Notes: generated by a model not told the origin, from the letters alone. Shown: positions 25,758 to 35,409, numbered from the stretch's first letter. The stretch: 64,000 bases of DNA from an uncultured Lachnospiraceae bacterium (GCA_947630805.1 CANRIV010000001.1:182267-246266), one strand, 5' to 3'. Numbers and translations are program-made.

Positions 25758-26411
25758 ATGTATAATATTGCAATAGACGGTCCCGCAGGTGCGGGAAAAA
25801 GCACAATCGCAAAAATTGTTGCAAAAGAACTGGGATATATTTATGTGGATACAGGGGCAATGTACCGGACCATGGCATTAGCATGTTACCGCGCAGGAAT
25901 TCAGGCGGATGAGGAAGAAAAAGTCGTTGCCCGCTGCGGACAGGTAAAAGTTTCTCTTGCCTATGAAAACGATACACAGAAAGTATATTTGGACGGAGAG
26001 GATGTCAGTAGCGAAATCCGAAAGGAAATTATCGGAAATATGACAAGTGCTATTGCAGTATATGCTCCGGTTAGAAAAATACTTGTCCGCATGCAGCAGG
26101 AAATTGCACAAAAAAACAATGTAGTGATGGATGGAAGAGATATTGGAACGGCAGTCCTGCCAAATGCCAATTTAAAAATTTATCTTACTGCCAGTGTGAA
26201 GACAAGAGCACGTCGACGCTTTGACGAGTTGATGCAAAAAGGACAGAAATGTGATTTGAGTGAAATTGAAAAAGATATCGAGGAAAGAGATTTTCGGGAT
26301 ATGAATAGAGAAATTTCTCCTCTGGTACAGGCAGAAGATGCCATTCTTGTAGATTCTTCAGACATGAGTATTTCACAGGTTGTTGATACGATTAAAAGTC
26401 TTGTCAAATAA
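25758..26411 (+). CDS. cmk: Cytidylate kinase
   Basis: Phosphorylates CMP and dCMP using ATP. The 217-residue protein shows the P-loop DGPAGAGKSTIAK (about 5-17), the YVDTGAMYR segment, the NMP-binding block VVMDGRDIGTAVLPNA and the lid RRRFDELMQKG. An AGGAGG site begins at the end of the flavoprotein gene. ispH and rpsA follow, the standard clostridial cmk-ispH-rpsA cluster. Confidence 0.96.
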   Translation: MYNIAIDGPAGAGKSTIAKIVAKELGYIYVDTGAMYRTMALACYRAGIQADEEEKVVARCGQVKVSLAYENDTQKVYLDGEDVSSEIRKEIIGNMTSAIAVYAPVRKILVRMQQEIAQKNNVVMDGRDIGTAVLPNANLKIYLTASVKTRARRRFDELMQKGQKCDLSEIEKDIEERDFRDMNREISPLVQAEDAILVDSSDMSISQVVDTIKSLVK

Positions 26412-26464
26412 AAAGAAGTCACTAAATTATAAAAATATTTTATCCTTAGAAAAGGAGCAGTTTT

Positions 26465-27310
26465 ATGGAGGTTACTGTTGCAAAAAGTGCAGGTTTTTGC
26501 TTTGGGGTACAACGTGCCGTAGATAGTGTATATAGTGAAATCGCAAAGGGGAGTAAGCCAATTTATACGTTTGGTCCCATTATTCACAACGAGCAGGTAG
26601 TGTCAGATTTAGAGTCTAAGGGCGTTCAGGTAATTCATAGTATCGAGGCATTACAAACCATCCAAAATGGGACAGTGATTATACGTTCTCACGGAGTTCC
26701 TAAAGTTATTTATGATATTTTAGAAAAACAGGGGGTCCGGATTGTGGATGCCACCTGTCCGTTTGTTAAAAAAATTCACAACATTGTGCGTCAAGAAAGT
26801 GAAAAAGGGAAAATCATTCTGATTATCGGCAACGCAAATCATCCGGAAGTAGAGGGAATTAAAGGATGGGTAAAGGGAGAGGCTCTTGTTATCAGCCAGA
26901 AAGAAGAAATGGAAAAATTAGACCTTCCAAAAGATTCCAGTATTTGCATCGTCTCACAGACGACATTTAACCACAATAAATTTAAATATTTAGTTGAAAT
27001 TATAGAGAAAAAGGGGTATGATATTAATGTTGTAAACACGATTTGCAATGCGACACACTTACGACAGGTTGAGGCGAAGGAAGTTTCGTCGAAAGTGGAA
27101 GCTATGATTGTCATTGGCGGTAAACATAGTTCCAATACACAGAAGCTATATGATATTTGTAAAGAAGAATGTGATAACACATATTATATACAGACTGTCA
27201 GTGATCTGGATTTGTGTGAATTAAAATCATTGAAGTCTATCGGTATTACAGCAGGGGCATCCACCCCAAAGAATATTATTGAGGAGGTTCATACTGAATG
27301 TCAGAAATGA
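26465..27310 (+). CDS. ispH: 4-hydroxy-3-methylbut-2-enyl diphosphate reductase
   Basis: Last enzyme of the MEP isoprenoid pathway, an iron-sulfur protein. The 281-residue product has the three cluster cysteines in GFCFGVQRAV (Cys12), VDATCPFVKKIH and NTICNATHLRQ, and the substrate histidines in IIHNEQVV and RSHGVP. In many Clostridia IspH is fused to ribosomal protein S1. Here the two genes are separate but overlap by 13 bases in different frames, so translation is probably coupled. Confidence 0.95.
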   Translation: MEVTVAKSAGFCFGVQRAVDSVYSEIAKGSKPIYTFGPIIHNEQVVSDLESKGVQVIHSIEALQTIQNGTVIIRSHGVPKVIYDILEKQGVRIVDATCPFVKKIHNIVRQESEKGKIILIIGNANHPEVEGIKGWVKGEALVISQKEEMEKLDLPKDSSICIVSQTTFNHNKFKYLVEIIEKKGYDINVVNTICNATHLRQVEAKEVSSKVEAMIVIGGKHSSNTQKLYDICKEECDNTYYIQTVSDLDLCELKSLKSIGITAGASTPKNIIEEVHTECQK

Positions 27311-28611
27311 GTTTTGAACAAATGCTGGATGAAACATTCAAGACGATTCATAATGGAGAAGTTCTTGAAGGAAAGGTAATAAGTGTAAGAGAGGATGAGG
27401 CAGTATTAAACATCGGCTATAAAGCTGATGGTATTCTTACAAGAGATGAATACTCTAACACCCCGGTGGATCTGACAACTGTAATTTCAGTAGGCGATGA
27501 ACTGACAGTTAAAGTTCTCAAGGTAAACGATGGCGATGGTCAGGTTGCTTTATCATATAGAAGACTTGCTGCAGAGAAAGCAAATAAAAAAATTGAAGAA
27601 GCTTATGAAAATAAAGAAGTTCTTAAAGCACCAGTTGTACAGATTTTAAAAGGTGGTTTAAGTGTTGATGTAGAAGGCGGAAGGGTATTTATTCCGGCCA
27701 GCCTTGTTTCCGATGTTTTTGAAAAGAATTTGGACAAGTATCTGAATCAGGAAATTGAGTTTGTCATAACAGAATTTAATCCAAGAAAGAGAAGAATTAT
27801 CGGCGACAGAAAGCAGCTTGTTGTTGCGGAGAAAGAAGCGGCAAAGAAAGCTTTATTTGAAAAAATTTCTGTAGGAGATACGGTAGAAGGTGTTGTAAAG
27901 AGCGTCGTTGATTTTGGCGCATTTGTAGATATTGGCGGAGCGGACGGACTGTTACATATTTCTGAGATGTCATGGGGCAGAGTTGGAAATCCCCGCAAGG
28001 TTTTCAAGGTGGGAGATAAAGTAACGACATTCATCAAAGAAATTAATGATGATAAAATTGCCCTCAGTCTCAAATTTGAGGATACCAATCCTTGGATAAA
28101 TGCCACAGAAAAATTTGCCGTAGGTGTTATTGTAACAGGTAAAGTTGCCAGAATGACAGATTTTGGTGCATTTGTAGAAATTGAGCCGGGTGTGGATGCC
28201 CTGCTTCATGTATCGCAAATAGCAAGACATCATGTAGAAAAACCGTCAGATGAATTAAAAATCGGTCAGGAAATCGAAGCTAAGATTGTTGATTTTAACG
28301 AGGAAGAAAAGAAAATCAGCCTGAGCATGAAAGTTCTTCTCCCAGAAGAAGAGCCGATGGAAGAGCCGGTTGCAGAAGAAATCAAAACAGATGCCGTGGA
28401 AGAAGCAGTTGTGGAAACAGAGAACGTTGCAGATGAGCCGGAAACTGTGGAGGATGATAATCCATCCAAGGAAGAAGAAAATGAAGCTCCTGCTGAAATA
28501 ATTGAAAACGAGACAGAAAAATCTGTTGAAGTTTCTTTGGAAGATGAATCAAAAGAAGATGTAGAGCCGGAAGAAGCGGAAGAAGAAATAAAATCTGAAA
28601 CAGAAGAATAA
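27298..28611 (+). CDS. rpsA: Ribosomal protein S1 homologue with four S1 domains and acidic tail
   Basis: An RNA-binding protein of 437 residues with four OB-fold S1 repeats (about 15-85, 100-170, 190-258 and 275-345). The last two show DFGAFVDIGGADGLLHISEMSW and DFGAFVEIEPGVDALLHVSQIA. After residue about 345 comes a Glu-rich tail of roughly 90 residues with almost no hydrophobic content. The start is set by GAGGAGG within the end of ispH. Firmicute S1 homologues do not always sit on the ribosome, so a role in translation or RNA turnover is inferred from the family. Confidence 0.93.
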   Translation: MSEMSFEQMLDETFKTIHNGEVLEGKVISVREDEAVLNIGYKADGILTRDEYSNTPVDLTTVISVGDELTVKVLKVNDGDGQVALSYRRLAAEKANKKIEEAYENKEVLKAPVVQILKGGLSVDVEGGRVFIPASLVSDVFEKNLDKYLNQEIEFVITEFNPRKRRIIGDRKQLVVAEKEAAKKALFEKISVGDTVEGVVKSVVDFGAFVDIGGADGLLHISEMSWGRVGNPRKVFKVGDKVTTFIKEINDDKIALSLKFEDTNPWINATEKFAVGVIVTGKVARMTDFGAFVEIEPGVDALLHVSQIARHHVEKPSDELKIGQEIEAKIVDFNEEEKKISLSMKVLLPEEEPMEEPVAEEIKTDAVEEAVVETENVADEPETVEDDNPSKEEENEAPAEIIENETEKSVEVSLEDESKEDVEPEEAEEEIKSETEE

Positions 28612-28629
28612 AAGCAGAATTATAACAAT

Positions 28630-28658
28630 AAAAGCAGGCAATTTATTTGCTTGCTTTT
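28630..28658 (+). terminator. Terminator after rpsA
   Basis: AAAAGCAGGCAA (28630-28641) pairs with TTGCTTGCTTTT (28647-28658), one wobble, loop of five, followed by AT-rich sequence. Confidence 0.65.
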
Positions 28659-28680
28659 ATATTATATAGACAGGTGATTT

Positions 28681-29274
28681 ATGAGAGTAATAGCAGGTAA
28701 AGCCAGAAGACTTCCGTTAAAAACCGTAAAAGGAATGAATACAAGGCCTACAACAGACCGAATCAAAGAAACTTTGTTTAATATTATTCATTATGCAGTT
28801 TCCGGGGCATCTTTTCTTGACTTGTATAGTGGAAGCGGAGCTATCGGCATCGAAGCTTTGAGCCGTGGGGCAAAAAAGGCAGTCTTTATAGAAAACAACA
28901 GGGAAGCAATAGAGTGTATCCGGCATAATCTTCAATTTACCGGTTTAGAACAGGATGCAGAAATATATTTTTTATCTGTCGATAAAGCTTTGCAGGAACT
29001 GCAACAAAAACACGCATATTTTGATATTGTATTTATGGATCCGCCTTATCACCAAGAATATGAAAAAGATGTATTGATTTTTCTTAAAAAATCTGATTTA
29101 ATTGATAAGAATTCTCTAATTATCGTAGAGGCTTCTTTAGATACAGATTTTTCCTATGTGAATCGTCTGGGATATGACCGAATAAGAGAAAAGAAGTATA
29201 AAACAAATAAACATATATTTCTGAAAGTGATTGGTGATAAAAATGAAAAAAGCAATTTATCCGGGCAGTTTTGA
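28681..29274 (+). CDS. rsmD: 16S rRNA (guanine(966)-N(2))-methyltransferase
   Basis: Methylates G966 of 16S rRNA using S-adenosylmethionine. The 197-residue protein has the start [17 protein letters not shown], the block [14 protein letters not shown], the SAM-binding [19 protein letters not shown] and the catalytic DPPY in [10 protein letters not shown]. It overlaps coaD by 32 bases, and rsmD-coaD-ylbJ is the order seen in Bacillus. Confidence 0.94.
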   Translation: MRVIAGKARRLPLKTVKGMNTRPTTDRIKETLFNIIHYAVSGASFLDLYSGSGAIGIEALSRGAKKAVFIENNREAIECIRHNLQFTGLEQDAEIYFLSVDKALQELQQKHAYFDIVFMDPPYHQEYEKDVLIFLKKSDLIDKNSLIIVEASLDTDFSYVNRLGYDRIREKKYKTNKHIFLKVIGDKNEKSNLSGQF

Positions 29275-29731
29275 TCCTGTAACATTGGGGCATTTAGATA
29301 TTATCAAACGTTCTTCAAAGATTGTTGACGAGTTAATTGTAGGAGTTTTAAATAATAATTCGAAATCTCCGTTGTTTTCAGTCGAAAATCGTGTTAAAAT
29401 GTTAAAAGAGGTCGTAAAAGATATACCAAATGTAGAAGTTATGTCTTTCGAAGGACTTTTGGTTGATTTTGCCAGAGAGATGAACGCTCAGATTATTGTC
29501 AGAGGTCTGCGTGCAGTCACAGATTTTGAATACGAGCTGCAGATGTCCCAGACAAATATGGTATTGGATGATACGATTGATACAATATTCTTTACTACCA
29601 GTTTGGAGTATGCTTATTTGAGTTCCAGCACAGTGAAGGAAGCAGCATATTATGGGGCCGATATCAGTAGATTTGTACCGGAGCCCGTCATCTCACAGGT
29701 ATATGATAAATTTAAAATAAAGGAGAAATAA
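29243..29731 (+). CDS. coaD: Phosphopantetheine adenylyltransferase
   Basis: Makes dephospho-CoA from 4'-phosphopantetheine and ATP. The 162-residue protein starts [20 protein letters not shown], containing the nucleotidyltransferase T/HxGH motif, and has [21 protein letters not shown] and the late SSSTVKE block. I choose ATG 29243 because the conserved N-terminus begins there. An upstream GTG at 29231 would add four residues. The start lies inside the end of rsmD. Confidence 0.95.
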   Translation: MKKAIYPGSFDPVTLGHLDIIKRSSKIVDELIVGVLNNNSKSPLFSVENRVKMLKEVVKDIPNVEVMSFEGLLVDFAREMNAQIIVRGLRAVTDFEYELQMSQTNMVLDDTIDTIFFTTSLEYAYLSSSTVKEAAYYGADISRFVPEPVISQVYDKFKIKEK

Positions 29732-29732
29732 C

Positions 29733-30323
29733 ATGAGTAAAATTGAACAGATTATTACAGAAATTGAGGAATATATTGATAATTGTAAGTTTCAGCCATT
29801 ATCAACATCTAAAATTATTGTAAATAAAGATGATATTGATGAACTTCTTGCAGAGCTGAGACTTAGGACACCGGATGAAATCAAAAAATATCAGAAAATC
29901 ATTGCAAATAAGGATGCTATCTTAAATGATGCAAAAGAACGTTCCGAAGCTATGATTTCTGAAGCTACCGCACATATTAATCAATTAGTCAGCGAACATG
30001 AGATTATGCAGAAAGCTTACAATGAAGCAAATCAGATTATAGAGCAGGCACAACAGGAAGCACAAAATATTCTTGATTCTGCTACAACAGAGGCCAATGA
30101 CCTTAGATCCCGTGCTATGCAGTATACAGATGATATTTTATCTAATGTTCAAAGTATTCTTTCTACAGGAATGAATAGTTTTGAAAGCGCTACGGATACG
30201 TTGATGACATCCCTGAACAGTTCTCTGAATGTAGTTGTTGAGAGCAGAAAAGAACTGGGAGGTCAGGATGATACGGATAATAATTACAGTGAAGAAGATG
30301 ATCTTACAGTAGATTTACTTTAA
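29733..30323 (+). CDS. Coiled-coil protein of unknown function downstream of coaD
   Basis: The 196-residue product is soluble, rich in Glu, Gln, Ala and Asn, and predicted to form a long coiled coil (about residues 50-135) after a short N-terminal segment containing a DIDELLAELRLRTPDEIKKY motif. It has no membrane segment or catalytic motif. The helical section resembles DivIVA-like or V-ATPase subunit H-like coils, but such similarity is expected of any coiled coil. It begins one base after the coaD stop with AAAGGAGA ahead, so it is co-translated with coaD. The function is unknown. Confidence 0.75.
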   Translation: MSKIEQIITEIEEYIDNCKFQPLSTSKIIVNKDDIDELLAELRLRTPDEIKKYQKIIANKDAILNDAKERSEAMISEATAHINQLVSEHEIMQKAYNEANQIIEQAQQEAQNILDSATTEANDLRSRAMQYTDDILSNVQSILSTGMNSFESATDTLMTSLNSSLNVVVESRKELGGQDDTDNNYSEEDDLTVDLL

Positions 30324-30349
30324 AACCAAAACATTTTATCAAAATATAT

Positions 30350-30404
30350 AAAAGCCGAAGAGTAAGAAATTTTTATTTTTATTCTACGGCTTTTTATTTT
30401 TTTA
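30350..30404. terminator. Bidirectional terminator between the coiled-coil gene and ylbJ
   Basis: AAAAGCCG (30350-30357) pairs with CGGCTTTT (30387-30394), extended inward with a few more pairs, followed by T-rich sequence. The A-rich left flank serves the minus strand. Confidence 0.7.
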
Positions 30405-30418
30405 CAGCAGACAAAAAA

Positions 30419-31336
30419 TTACAATAATCCGATAAAATATAAAATGAAAAATAAAATTGCGCCCCACATTATTGTCTCCAGTTTTCCAATTACATAATAA
30501 ATTTTTAATTTTATATCCGGCAGTTGGGCAAATGATTGAAATAGAATTGACATCCCGCCGAAGATGGAACATAAAATTACCAGAAATATTTCATAAATAT
30601 TTATCGAATTCCCAGAACAAATAAAATGTGCACCGGAAGTTATTTCTGTCAGCCCCATAATTAGCTTTTGCAGAAAATCAGGAATAAAGTTTAGCGAGGC
30701 AATCCATTGTGAAATGACTGAAAAGCAGATAACATACATAGACAAGATGCCAAGAGATTTTATTGTGTCTAAAATGGGATTCCCGTTATCTGTTTTACTA
30801 TTTGCCACAGGAGAAATATATGTAATATCAGGTTTTATCAGAAATTGATTGATAAATCCCGTAATCAGTGCCGGAAAATATATCAGAAAAATAAGAGCAA
30901 AAGCATTGATTTCATGCTGCAGGCATAAATACAAAATATAATTAATCAGAAATGTAATGCTGGAGTTATTACAGAATGTAATAAGATAACAGGCTTCTGA
31001 ATGAGACAGTTTGTTTTCCCGATATAAATCTCCTATTACTTTTGCGCCCATCGGATATCCACAGGTAAAACCGATAATCAGGGCAAAACATCCGTTGGAA
31101 GATATTTTAAATAATTTAGACAATACCGGTTGAAATAAATAACTGATATATTGGCATAAATCGTATTTTATCATAATATTTGTTATCAGCATAAACGGAA
31201 GCAGAGAGGGAAGCACAGAATAAATGCTCAATTTGATTCCTGCTGTCACACCTTCTGTTACTGTCTGCCGAAAAGCAAGTATCATAGTAATTGCAATCAG
31301 ACATAAAAATGTGAAAAATAATTTTTTCTTTTTCAT
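30419..31336 (-). CDS. ylbJ: Sporulation integral membrane protein YlbJ-like (nucleoside recognition/Gate domain)
   Basis: A polytopic membrane protein of about 305 residues with the Gate-domain signature LPSLLPFMLITNIMI and GFTCGYPMGAKVIGDLYRE, followed by FCNNSS. In Bacillus YlbJ is a mother-cell sporulation protein required for spore cortex. rsmD-coaD-ylbJ is adjacent there too, although here the gene points the other way. The frame is open back to 31657, but that would overlap the divergent gene at 31475. ATG 31336 has CGGAG 7 bases upstream and starts the hydrophobic leader, so I choose it. It is shorter than B. subtilis YlbJ (about 400). Confidence 0.85.
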   Translation of the reverse strand: MKKKKLFFTFLCLIAITMILAFRQTVTEGVTAGIKLSIYSVLPSLLPFMLITNIMIKYDLCQYISYLFQPVLSKLFKISSNGCFALIIGFTCGYPMGAKVIGDLYRENKLSHSEACYLITFCNNSSITFLINYILYLCLQHEINAFALIFLIYFPALITGFINQFLIKPDITYISPVANSKTDNGNPILDTIKSLGILSMYVICFSVISQWIASLNFIPDFLQKLIMGLTEITSGAHFICSGNSINIYEIFLVILCSIFGGMSILFQSFAQLPDIKLKIYYVIGKLETIMWGAILFFILYFIGLL

Positions 31337-31419
31337 TCTAAGACTCCGAAAAAGACGCAGAAAGGGTTGGCTTATTACTATATTATTGTAAAAAAATATC
31401 TTTATTCCTGTAATATAGG

Positions 31420-31448
31420 TTGAAATTGCAGTCAAAATACAATAAAAT
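31420..31448 (+). promoter_or_regulatory. Promoter for the metallo-hydrolase gene
   Basis: TTGAAA (31420-31425), a 17-base spacer and TAAAAT (31443-31448) end 26 bases before the start codon. Confidence 0.6.
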
Positions 31449-31474
31449 GGACAAGGAAGTTTTGAGGTATTTAT

Positions 31475-32272
31475 ATGAAACTGGCATCTATTTCCAGCGG
31501 AAGCAAGGGAAATTGTATTTTCGTAGAGCAGAATAATACATCCATTCTTGTGGATGCGGGTATCAGTAAAAAAAGAATTGAAGATGGGCTTGCTTATTTC
31601 GGCACAAAACCGGAACAAATCGACGGCATTGTAGTCACACATGAGCATAGTGACCATATTAAGGGGTTAGGCGTATTTTTAAGAAAATATAAAATTCCTG
31701 TGTATGCTACAGAAAAAACAATTCAATATCTTAGGGAAGACGCTCAGATGGGCACCATTGATACAGATTTGTATCATATTATTTCCAAAGATAAATTTTT
31801 TTTCATAAAAAAATTGGAAATACTTCCGGTACATACCAGCCATGATGCGCTGGATCCTGTCTGTTACAGATTTTTCGGAGACGGAAAGTCCTGTGCAGTT
31901 ATTACTGATTTAGGAGAAACAGATAGACATCTGATTGATACCATGAAAGGATTGGACGCTGCACTGATTGAATCCAATCATGATTTAGGTATGCTCCAGA
32001 CCGGTCCGTATCCCTATTATCTGAAACAGAGAATTTGGGGCAGCAAAGGACATCTCTCTAATGAAGCCTGCGGTGTATTGATTAACCAAATCATTTCAGA
32101 GCGGTTGAAACATATTATTCTGGGGCATTTAAGTCAGGAAAATAATTACCCGGAACTGGCGTTTCAGGCTGTAAGAAATGAGATAAATTTTGGAAATCAC
32201 GACTATTCTGCAGAACAGATTGAATTAAAAGTCGCCAGTCAGGTAGAGCCGTCGGATACGATTGAATTTTAA
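31475..32272 (+). CDS. MBL-fold metallo-hydrolase, YycJ/WalJ type
   Basis: The 265-residue protein starts MKLASISSGSKGNCIFVE and has the metal motif THEHSDHIKGLGVF (HxHxDH), followed by HTSHDA, VITDLGE and a late ILGHLSQENN. This pattern fits the YycJ/WalJ group, thought to act as DNA or RNA exonucleases linked to cell-wall and division control. The substrate is not deducible. A moderate AGG site precedes the ATG. Downstream lie the ACT and UPF0210 genes. Confidence 0.87.
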   Translation: MKLASISSGSKGNCIFVEQNNTSILVDAGISKKRIEDGLAYFGTKPEQIDGIVVTHEHSDHIKGLGVFLRKYKIPVYATEKTIQYLREDAQMGTIDTDLYHIISKDKFFFIKKLEILPVHTSHDALDPVCYRFFGDGKSCAVITDLGETDRHLIDTMKGLDAALIESNHDLGMLQTGPYPYYLKQRIWGSKGHLSNEACGVLINQIISERLKHIILGHLSQENNYPELAFQAVRNEINFGNHDYSAEQIELKVASQVEPSDTIEF

Positions 32273-32314
32273 ATGGAATGAACAGATAAGAATATCTATG
32301 ATAGGAGGAATCTT

Positions 32315-32587
32315 ATGAAAAAAACAATTATAACTGTTGTGGGAAAAGATACAGTAGGCATTATAGCAGGCGTCTGCTCATATCTTGCAGAAAATAATGT
32401 CAATATTTTAGATATTTCCCAGACAATCGTACAGGAATATTTTAATATGATGATGATTGTTGATTGTAATCAGGCGGCAAAGCCGGTGCATGAATTGTCT
32501 GAAGATTTGGATAAAATCGGTGAAAAAATCGGCGTAAGTATTAGAATGCAGCATGAAGATATTTTCAACAGCATGCACAGAATATAG
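32315..32587 (+). CDS. ACT-domain protein, UPF0237 family
   Basis: A single ACT domain in 90 residues ([21 protein letters not shown], then [18 protein letters not shown]), the fold that binds amino acids or similar small ligands to regulate partners. UPF0237 genes are regularly paired with UPF0210 genes, as here (16 bases apart), so a sensor for its neighbour is likely. The ligand is unknown. AGGAGG lies before the ATG. Confidence 0.88.
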   Translation: MKKTIITVVGKDTVGIIAGVCSYLAENNVNILDISQTIVQEYFNMMMIVDCNQAAKPVHELSEDLDKIGEKIGVSIRMQHEDIFNSMHRI

Positions 32588-32603
32588 AGAATGGAGAAAG
32601 TCA

Positions 32604-33968
32604 ATGATTAACAAATTTGAAGTAATAGAGACAAATAAGATGATTGACAACTATAATCTCGATGTGCGGACAATTACATTGGGAATTAGTCTGATGGACT
32701 GTATCAGTGACAATCTGGAGACCTTGAATGAAAATATATATCAAAAAATAACAAAGCTTGCAGGAAATTTGGTAAAAACCGGAGAAGATATCGCAAAAGA
32801 ATATGGAATTCCTATTGTAAATAAACGTATTTCGGTCACACCTATTGCTCTTGTCGGCGCAAGCGCCTGTAAAACTCCTGAGGATTTTGCTAAAATTGCA
32901 AAAACGCTGGACCGGGCAGCAAAAGAAGTGGGCGTAAATTTTCTCGGCGGATATTCCGCACTGGTAAGCAAAGGAATGTCTGAGGCAGAGGAAAAACTTA
33001 TCAAATCTATTCCACAGGCATTGGCACAGACAGAGCGCGTATGTAGTTCTGTCAATGTTGGCTCTACCAAAACGGGAATTAACATGGATGCAGTACGGCT
33101 TATGGGAGAAACCATTCTGGAAACTGCCAGAATGACAAAATCTCAGGATTCTCTTGGATGTGCAAAACTGGTTGTATTTTGTAATGCCCCGGATGACAAT
33201 CCTTTTATGGCAGGTGCTTTTCATGGGGTAACAGAAGCAGACGCCGTGATTAATGTAGGAGTTTCCGGTCCGGGTGTTGTGCGGCACGCATTGAAGAAGG
33301 TGCGAGGGGAAAACTTTGAAGTACTTTGTGATACAATTAAAAAGACAGCTTTTAAAATAACAAGAGTCGGACAGCTGGTTGCAAAAGAAGCGTCCAAAAG
33401 ACTTAACATTCCTTTTGGAATTATTGATTTATCACTTGCGCCTACTCCTGCTGTAGGAGACAGTGTCGCTGACATTTTAGAAGAAATCGGACTGGAGAGA
33501 GCTGGGGCTCCGGGAACGACGGCAGCTTTAGCAATGTTAAACGATCAGGTAAAGAAAGGCGGCGTTATGGCGTCTTCCTATGTGGGAGGTCTTAGCGGAG
33601 CATTTATTCCAGTCAGCGAAGACCAGGGAATGATTGATGCAGTAAAAGAAGGCGCTCTTTCTCTGGAAAAATTAGAAGCCATGACATGTGTATGCTCTGT
33701 AGGGCTTGATATGATTGCTATTCCGGGAGATACAAAAGCTTCTACCATTTCCGGAATTATTGCAGATGAATCAGCCATTGGAATGGTAAACCAAAAGACA
33801 ACAGCCGTGAGAATTATTCCTGTTATCGGAAAAGGGGTCGGAGAAATTGTAGAATTCGGCGGCCTTTTGGGATATGCACCAATTATGCCGGTCAACACAT
33901 TCTCCTGTGATAATTTTATCCGCAGAACAGGCAGGATTCCTGCTCCAATTCATAGTTTTAAGAATTAA
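32604..33968 (+). CDS. UPF0210 (DUF711, PFL-like) family protein
   Basis: The 454-residue protein belongs to a conserved family distantly related in fold to pyruvate formate-lyase barrels, with no proven reaction. Visible blocks are [76 protein letters not shown] and the Gly-rich end [18 protein letters not shown] choose ATG 32604 with GGAG upstream. An earlier in-frame ATG at 32553 overlaps the ACT gene. It is probably regulated by that ACT protein. Confidence 0.88.
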   Translation: MINKFEVIETNKMIDNYNLDVRTITLGISLMDCISDNLETLNENIYQKITKLAGNLVKTGEDIAKEYGIPIVNKRISVTPIALVGASACKTPEDFAKIAKTLDRAAKEVGVNFLGGYSALVSKGMSEAEEKLIKSIPQALAQTERVCSSVNVGSTKTGINMDAVRLMGETILETARMTKSQDSLGCAKLVVFCNAPDDNPFMAGAFHGVTEADAVINVGVSGPGVVRHALKKVRGENFEVLCDTIKKTAFKITRVGQLVAKEASKRLNIPFGIIDLSLAPTPAVGDSVADILEEIGLERAGAPGTTAALAMLNDQVKKGGVMASSYVGGLSGAFIPVSEDQGMIDAVKEGALSLEKLEAMTCVCSVGLDMIAIPGDTKASTISGIIADESAIGMVNQKTTAVRIIPVIGKGVGEIVEFGGLLGYAPIMPVNTFSCDNFIRRTGRIPAPIHSFKN

Positions 33969-34029
33969 TTTACTGTTTTTTCGTACTACATATTTTTAAA
34001 AAATACAAATTTTGAATTTGATAAATTAT

Positions 34030-34059
34030 CAGCCGGTTTGAAATATTTCAAACCGGCTG
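34030..34059. terminator. Bidirectional terminator, perfect 30-base palindrome
   Basis: CAGCCGGTTTGAAAT (34030-34044) is followed directly by its exact reverse complement (34045-34059), then T-rich sequence. It lies between the convergent UPF0210 and tmcAL genes. Loop bases must open from the central A/T pairs. Confidence 0.85.
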
Positions 34060-34097
34060 CTTTATTATAATTTTATTCTTTCCTCTGATTTTATATT

Positions 34098-35324
34098 TTA
34101 TATTGTATAAATCTGTCTCTCAAATTCCCCCGGAATCTGTTTGTTATATTTATTCATATAAATCATACGATATAGTTCGTCACCGTGAATACTTACATCA
34201 AGCATTTTTTTGGTTAAACCGGAACAGGAACTATAATAAGCGGACAGTTTACTGATAATATCGATTTTGCTGGATTCCTTAATATGCGATAATATTTTTG
34301 AATTGCGATTAAATCCCAATAATCTGCCACAGGTAAAATATTGATTGGCGATAAACGCATCGACATCCTCTTTTTTTATGTTTAATACAATATGATTTAA
34401 TGCTCTTGCTATTCCGGAATAAGTATAGTTTTTGGATTGCAGTGTAGAAATAAAACTCTCAAGTCCTATAAAATCAGTTTTGAAACGATTGATACGATTG
34501 GATAATTCATTGCTAACATCCAAATATGCGGAAAAGGAATTTTCCCGAAGCAACTGAAATCCTAAAATATCTGAATAATCTTCCGGAAGAACAAAATCCT
34601 TTTTTCTTAAAATCGAAAAACAATTTTCAGGAATACAATGACGGATTTTATCCGGATTTCCCTGCAGGATTTCATTTCGGATTCCCGTGGCGGAAGCGTA
34701 CTGCGTATCTATTTCCAAAGAATCATAAGAAGCCCCGGCACGTCTGATTGCCAGAGGACGAATAGACGAATGAAAATGTTTTAGTGCTTTTAGATATTCA
34801 ACAGCCAGGATGTTATTCGATTGCCTCAGAATATAATTCATTTGAGGTCCGCTAAATTGATTATACTGTTCAAAATATCGGATTAAGGCTTTTGCTCTGG
34901 CTTTTGGAAAAGAAATCCCTGTTTTTAAATATTCTGACTGATATTGAATAAATTCCGCAGGCTCATCAGATAATACGGAAGCAATCTGAGGCAACATCTT
35001 TAAATTATCTGTCTCGCAGCCAAAGCACAGATAATCTACACAATTTAAAAGATCCAAAAATTTTACAGCTGCCCGGGCAAAAAGTTCTGCTGTACTGCAG
35101 GAATAATAGCATGGCAGTTCGAATACTGCATCCACACCATTATGAATTGCCATTTTTGCACGTTCTGTTTTATCAAATAGGGCAGGCATACCGCGCTGCA
35201 CATAATTTCCGCTGCATATAACGATTACGTTATCAGCTTTTGTTATTTTTTTTGCTCTATCAATCAAATATTTGTGACCGTTATGAAACGGATTAAATTC
35301 CGCAATAATACCTATTGTTTTCAT
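34098..35324 (-). CDS. tmcAL: tRNA(Met) cytidine acetate ligase
   Basis: Forms N4-acetylcytidine at the wobble base of elongator tRNA(Met) using acetate and ATP (formerly YlbM). The 408-residue protein begins MKTIGIIAEFNPFHNGHKYLIDRAK, a nucleotidyltransferase-type active site, and continues with VICSGNYVQRGMPALFDKTERAKMAI and ELPCYYSCSTAELFARAAV. The position close to ylbJ, yceD and rpmF matches the Bacillus ylb region. It stands divergent from pta. Because the enzyme uses acetate, its neighbourhood with pta-ackA is notable but may be chance. Confidence 0.92.
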   Translation of the reverse strand: MKTIGIIAEFNPFHNGHKYLIDRAKKITKADNVIVICSGNYVQRGMPALFDKTERAKMAIHNGVDAVFELPCYYSCSTAELFARAAVKFLDLLNCVDYLCFGCETDNLKMLPQIASVLSDEPAEFIQYQSEYLKTGISFPKARAKALIRYFEQYNQFSGPQMNYILRQSNNILAVEYLKALKHFHSSIRPLAIRRAGASYDSLEIDTQYASATGIRNEILQGNPDKIRHCIPENCFSILRKKDFVLPEDYSDILGFQLLRENSFSAYLDVSNELSNRINRFKTDFIGLESFISTLQSKNYTYSGIARALNHIVLNIKKEDVDAFIANQYFTCGRLLGFNRNSKILSHIKESSKIDIISKLSAYYSSCSGLTKKMLDVSIHGDELYRMIYMNKYNKQIPGEFERQIYTI

Positions 35325-35344
35325 ACATTTACCTCATTGTAAAT

Positions 35345-35373
35345 ATTTTATCATTAATGTCGAAATGTTTCAA
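35345..35373 (-). promoter_or_regulatory. Promoter for tmcAL
   Basis: On the minus strand TTGAAA (35373-35368), a 17-base spacer and TAAAAT (35350-35345) point to tmcAL with a leader of about 15 bases. Confidence 0.65.
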
Positions 35374-35409
35374 TAAATCCTTTGTAATTCCTTGAGAGAT
35401 AATTAGTTG

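Noticed and set aside
31337..31657. Longer N-terminus of the ylbJ-like gene
   Set aside because: The extra 107 residues would run through the divergent promoter and into the metallo-hydrolase start; ATG 31336 has a good ribosome site.
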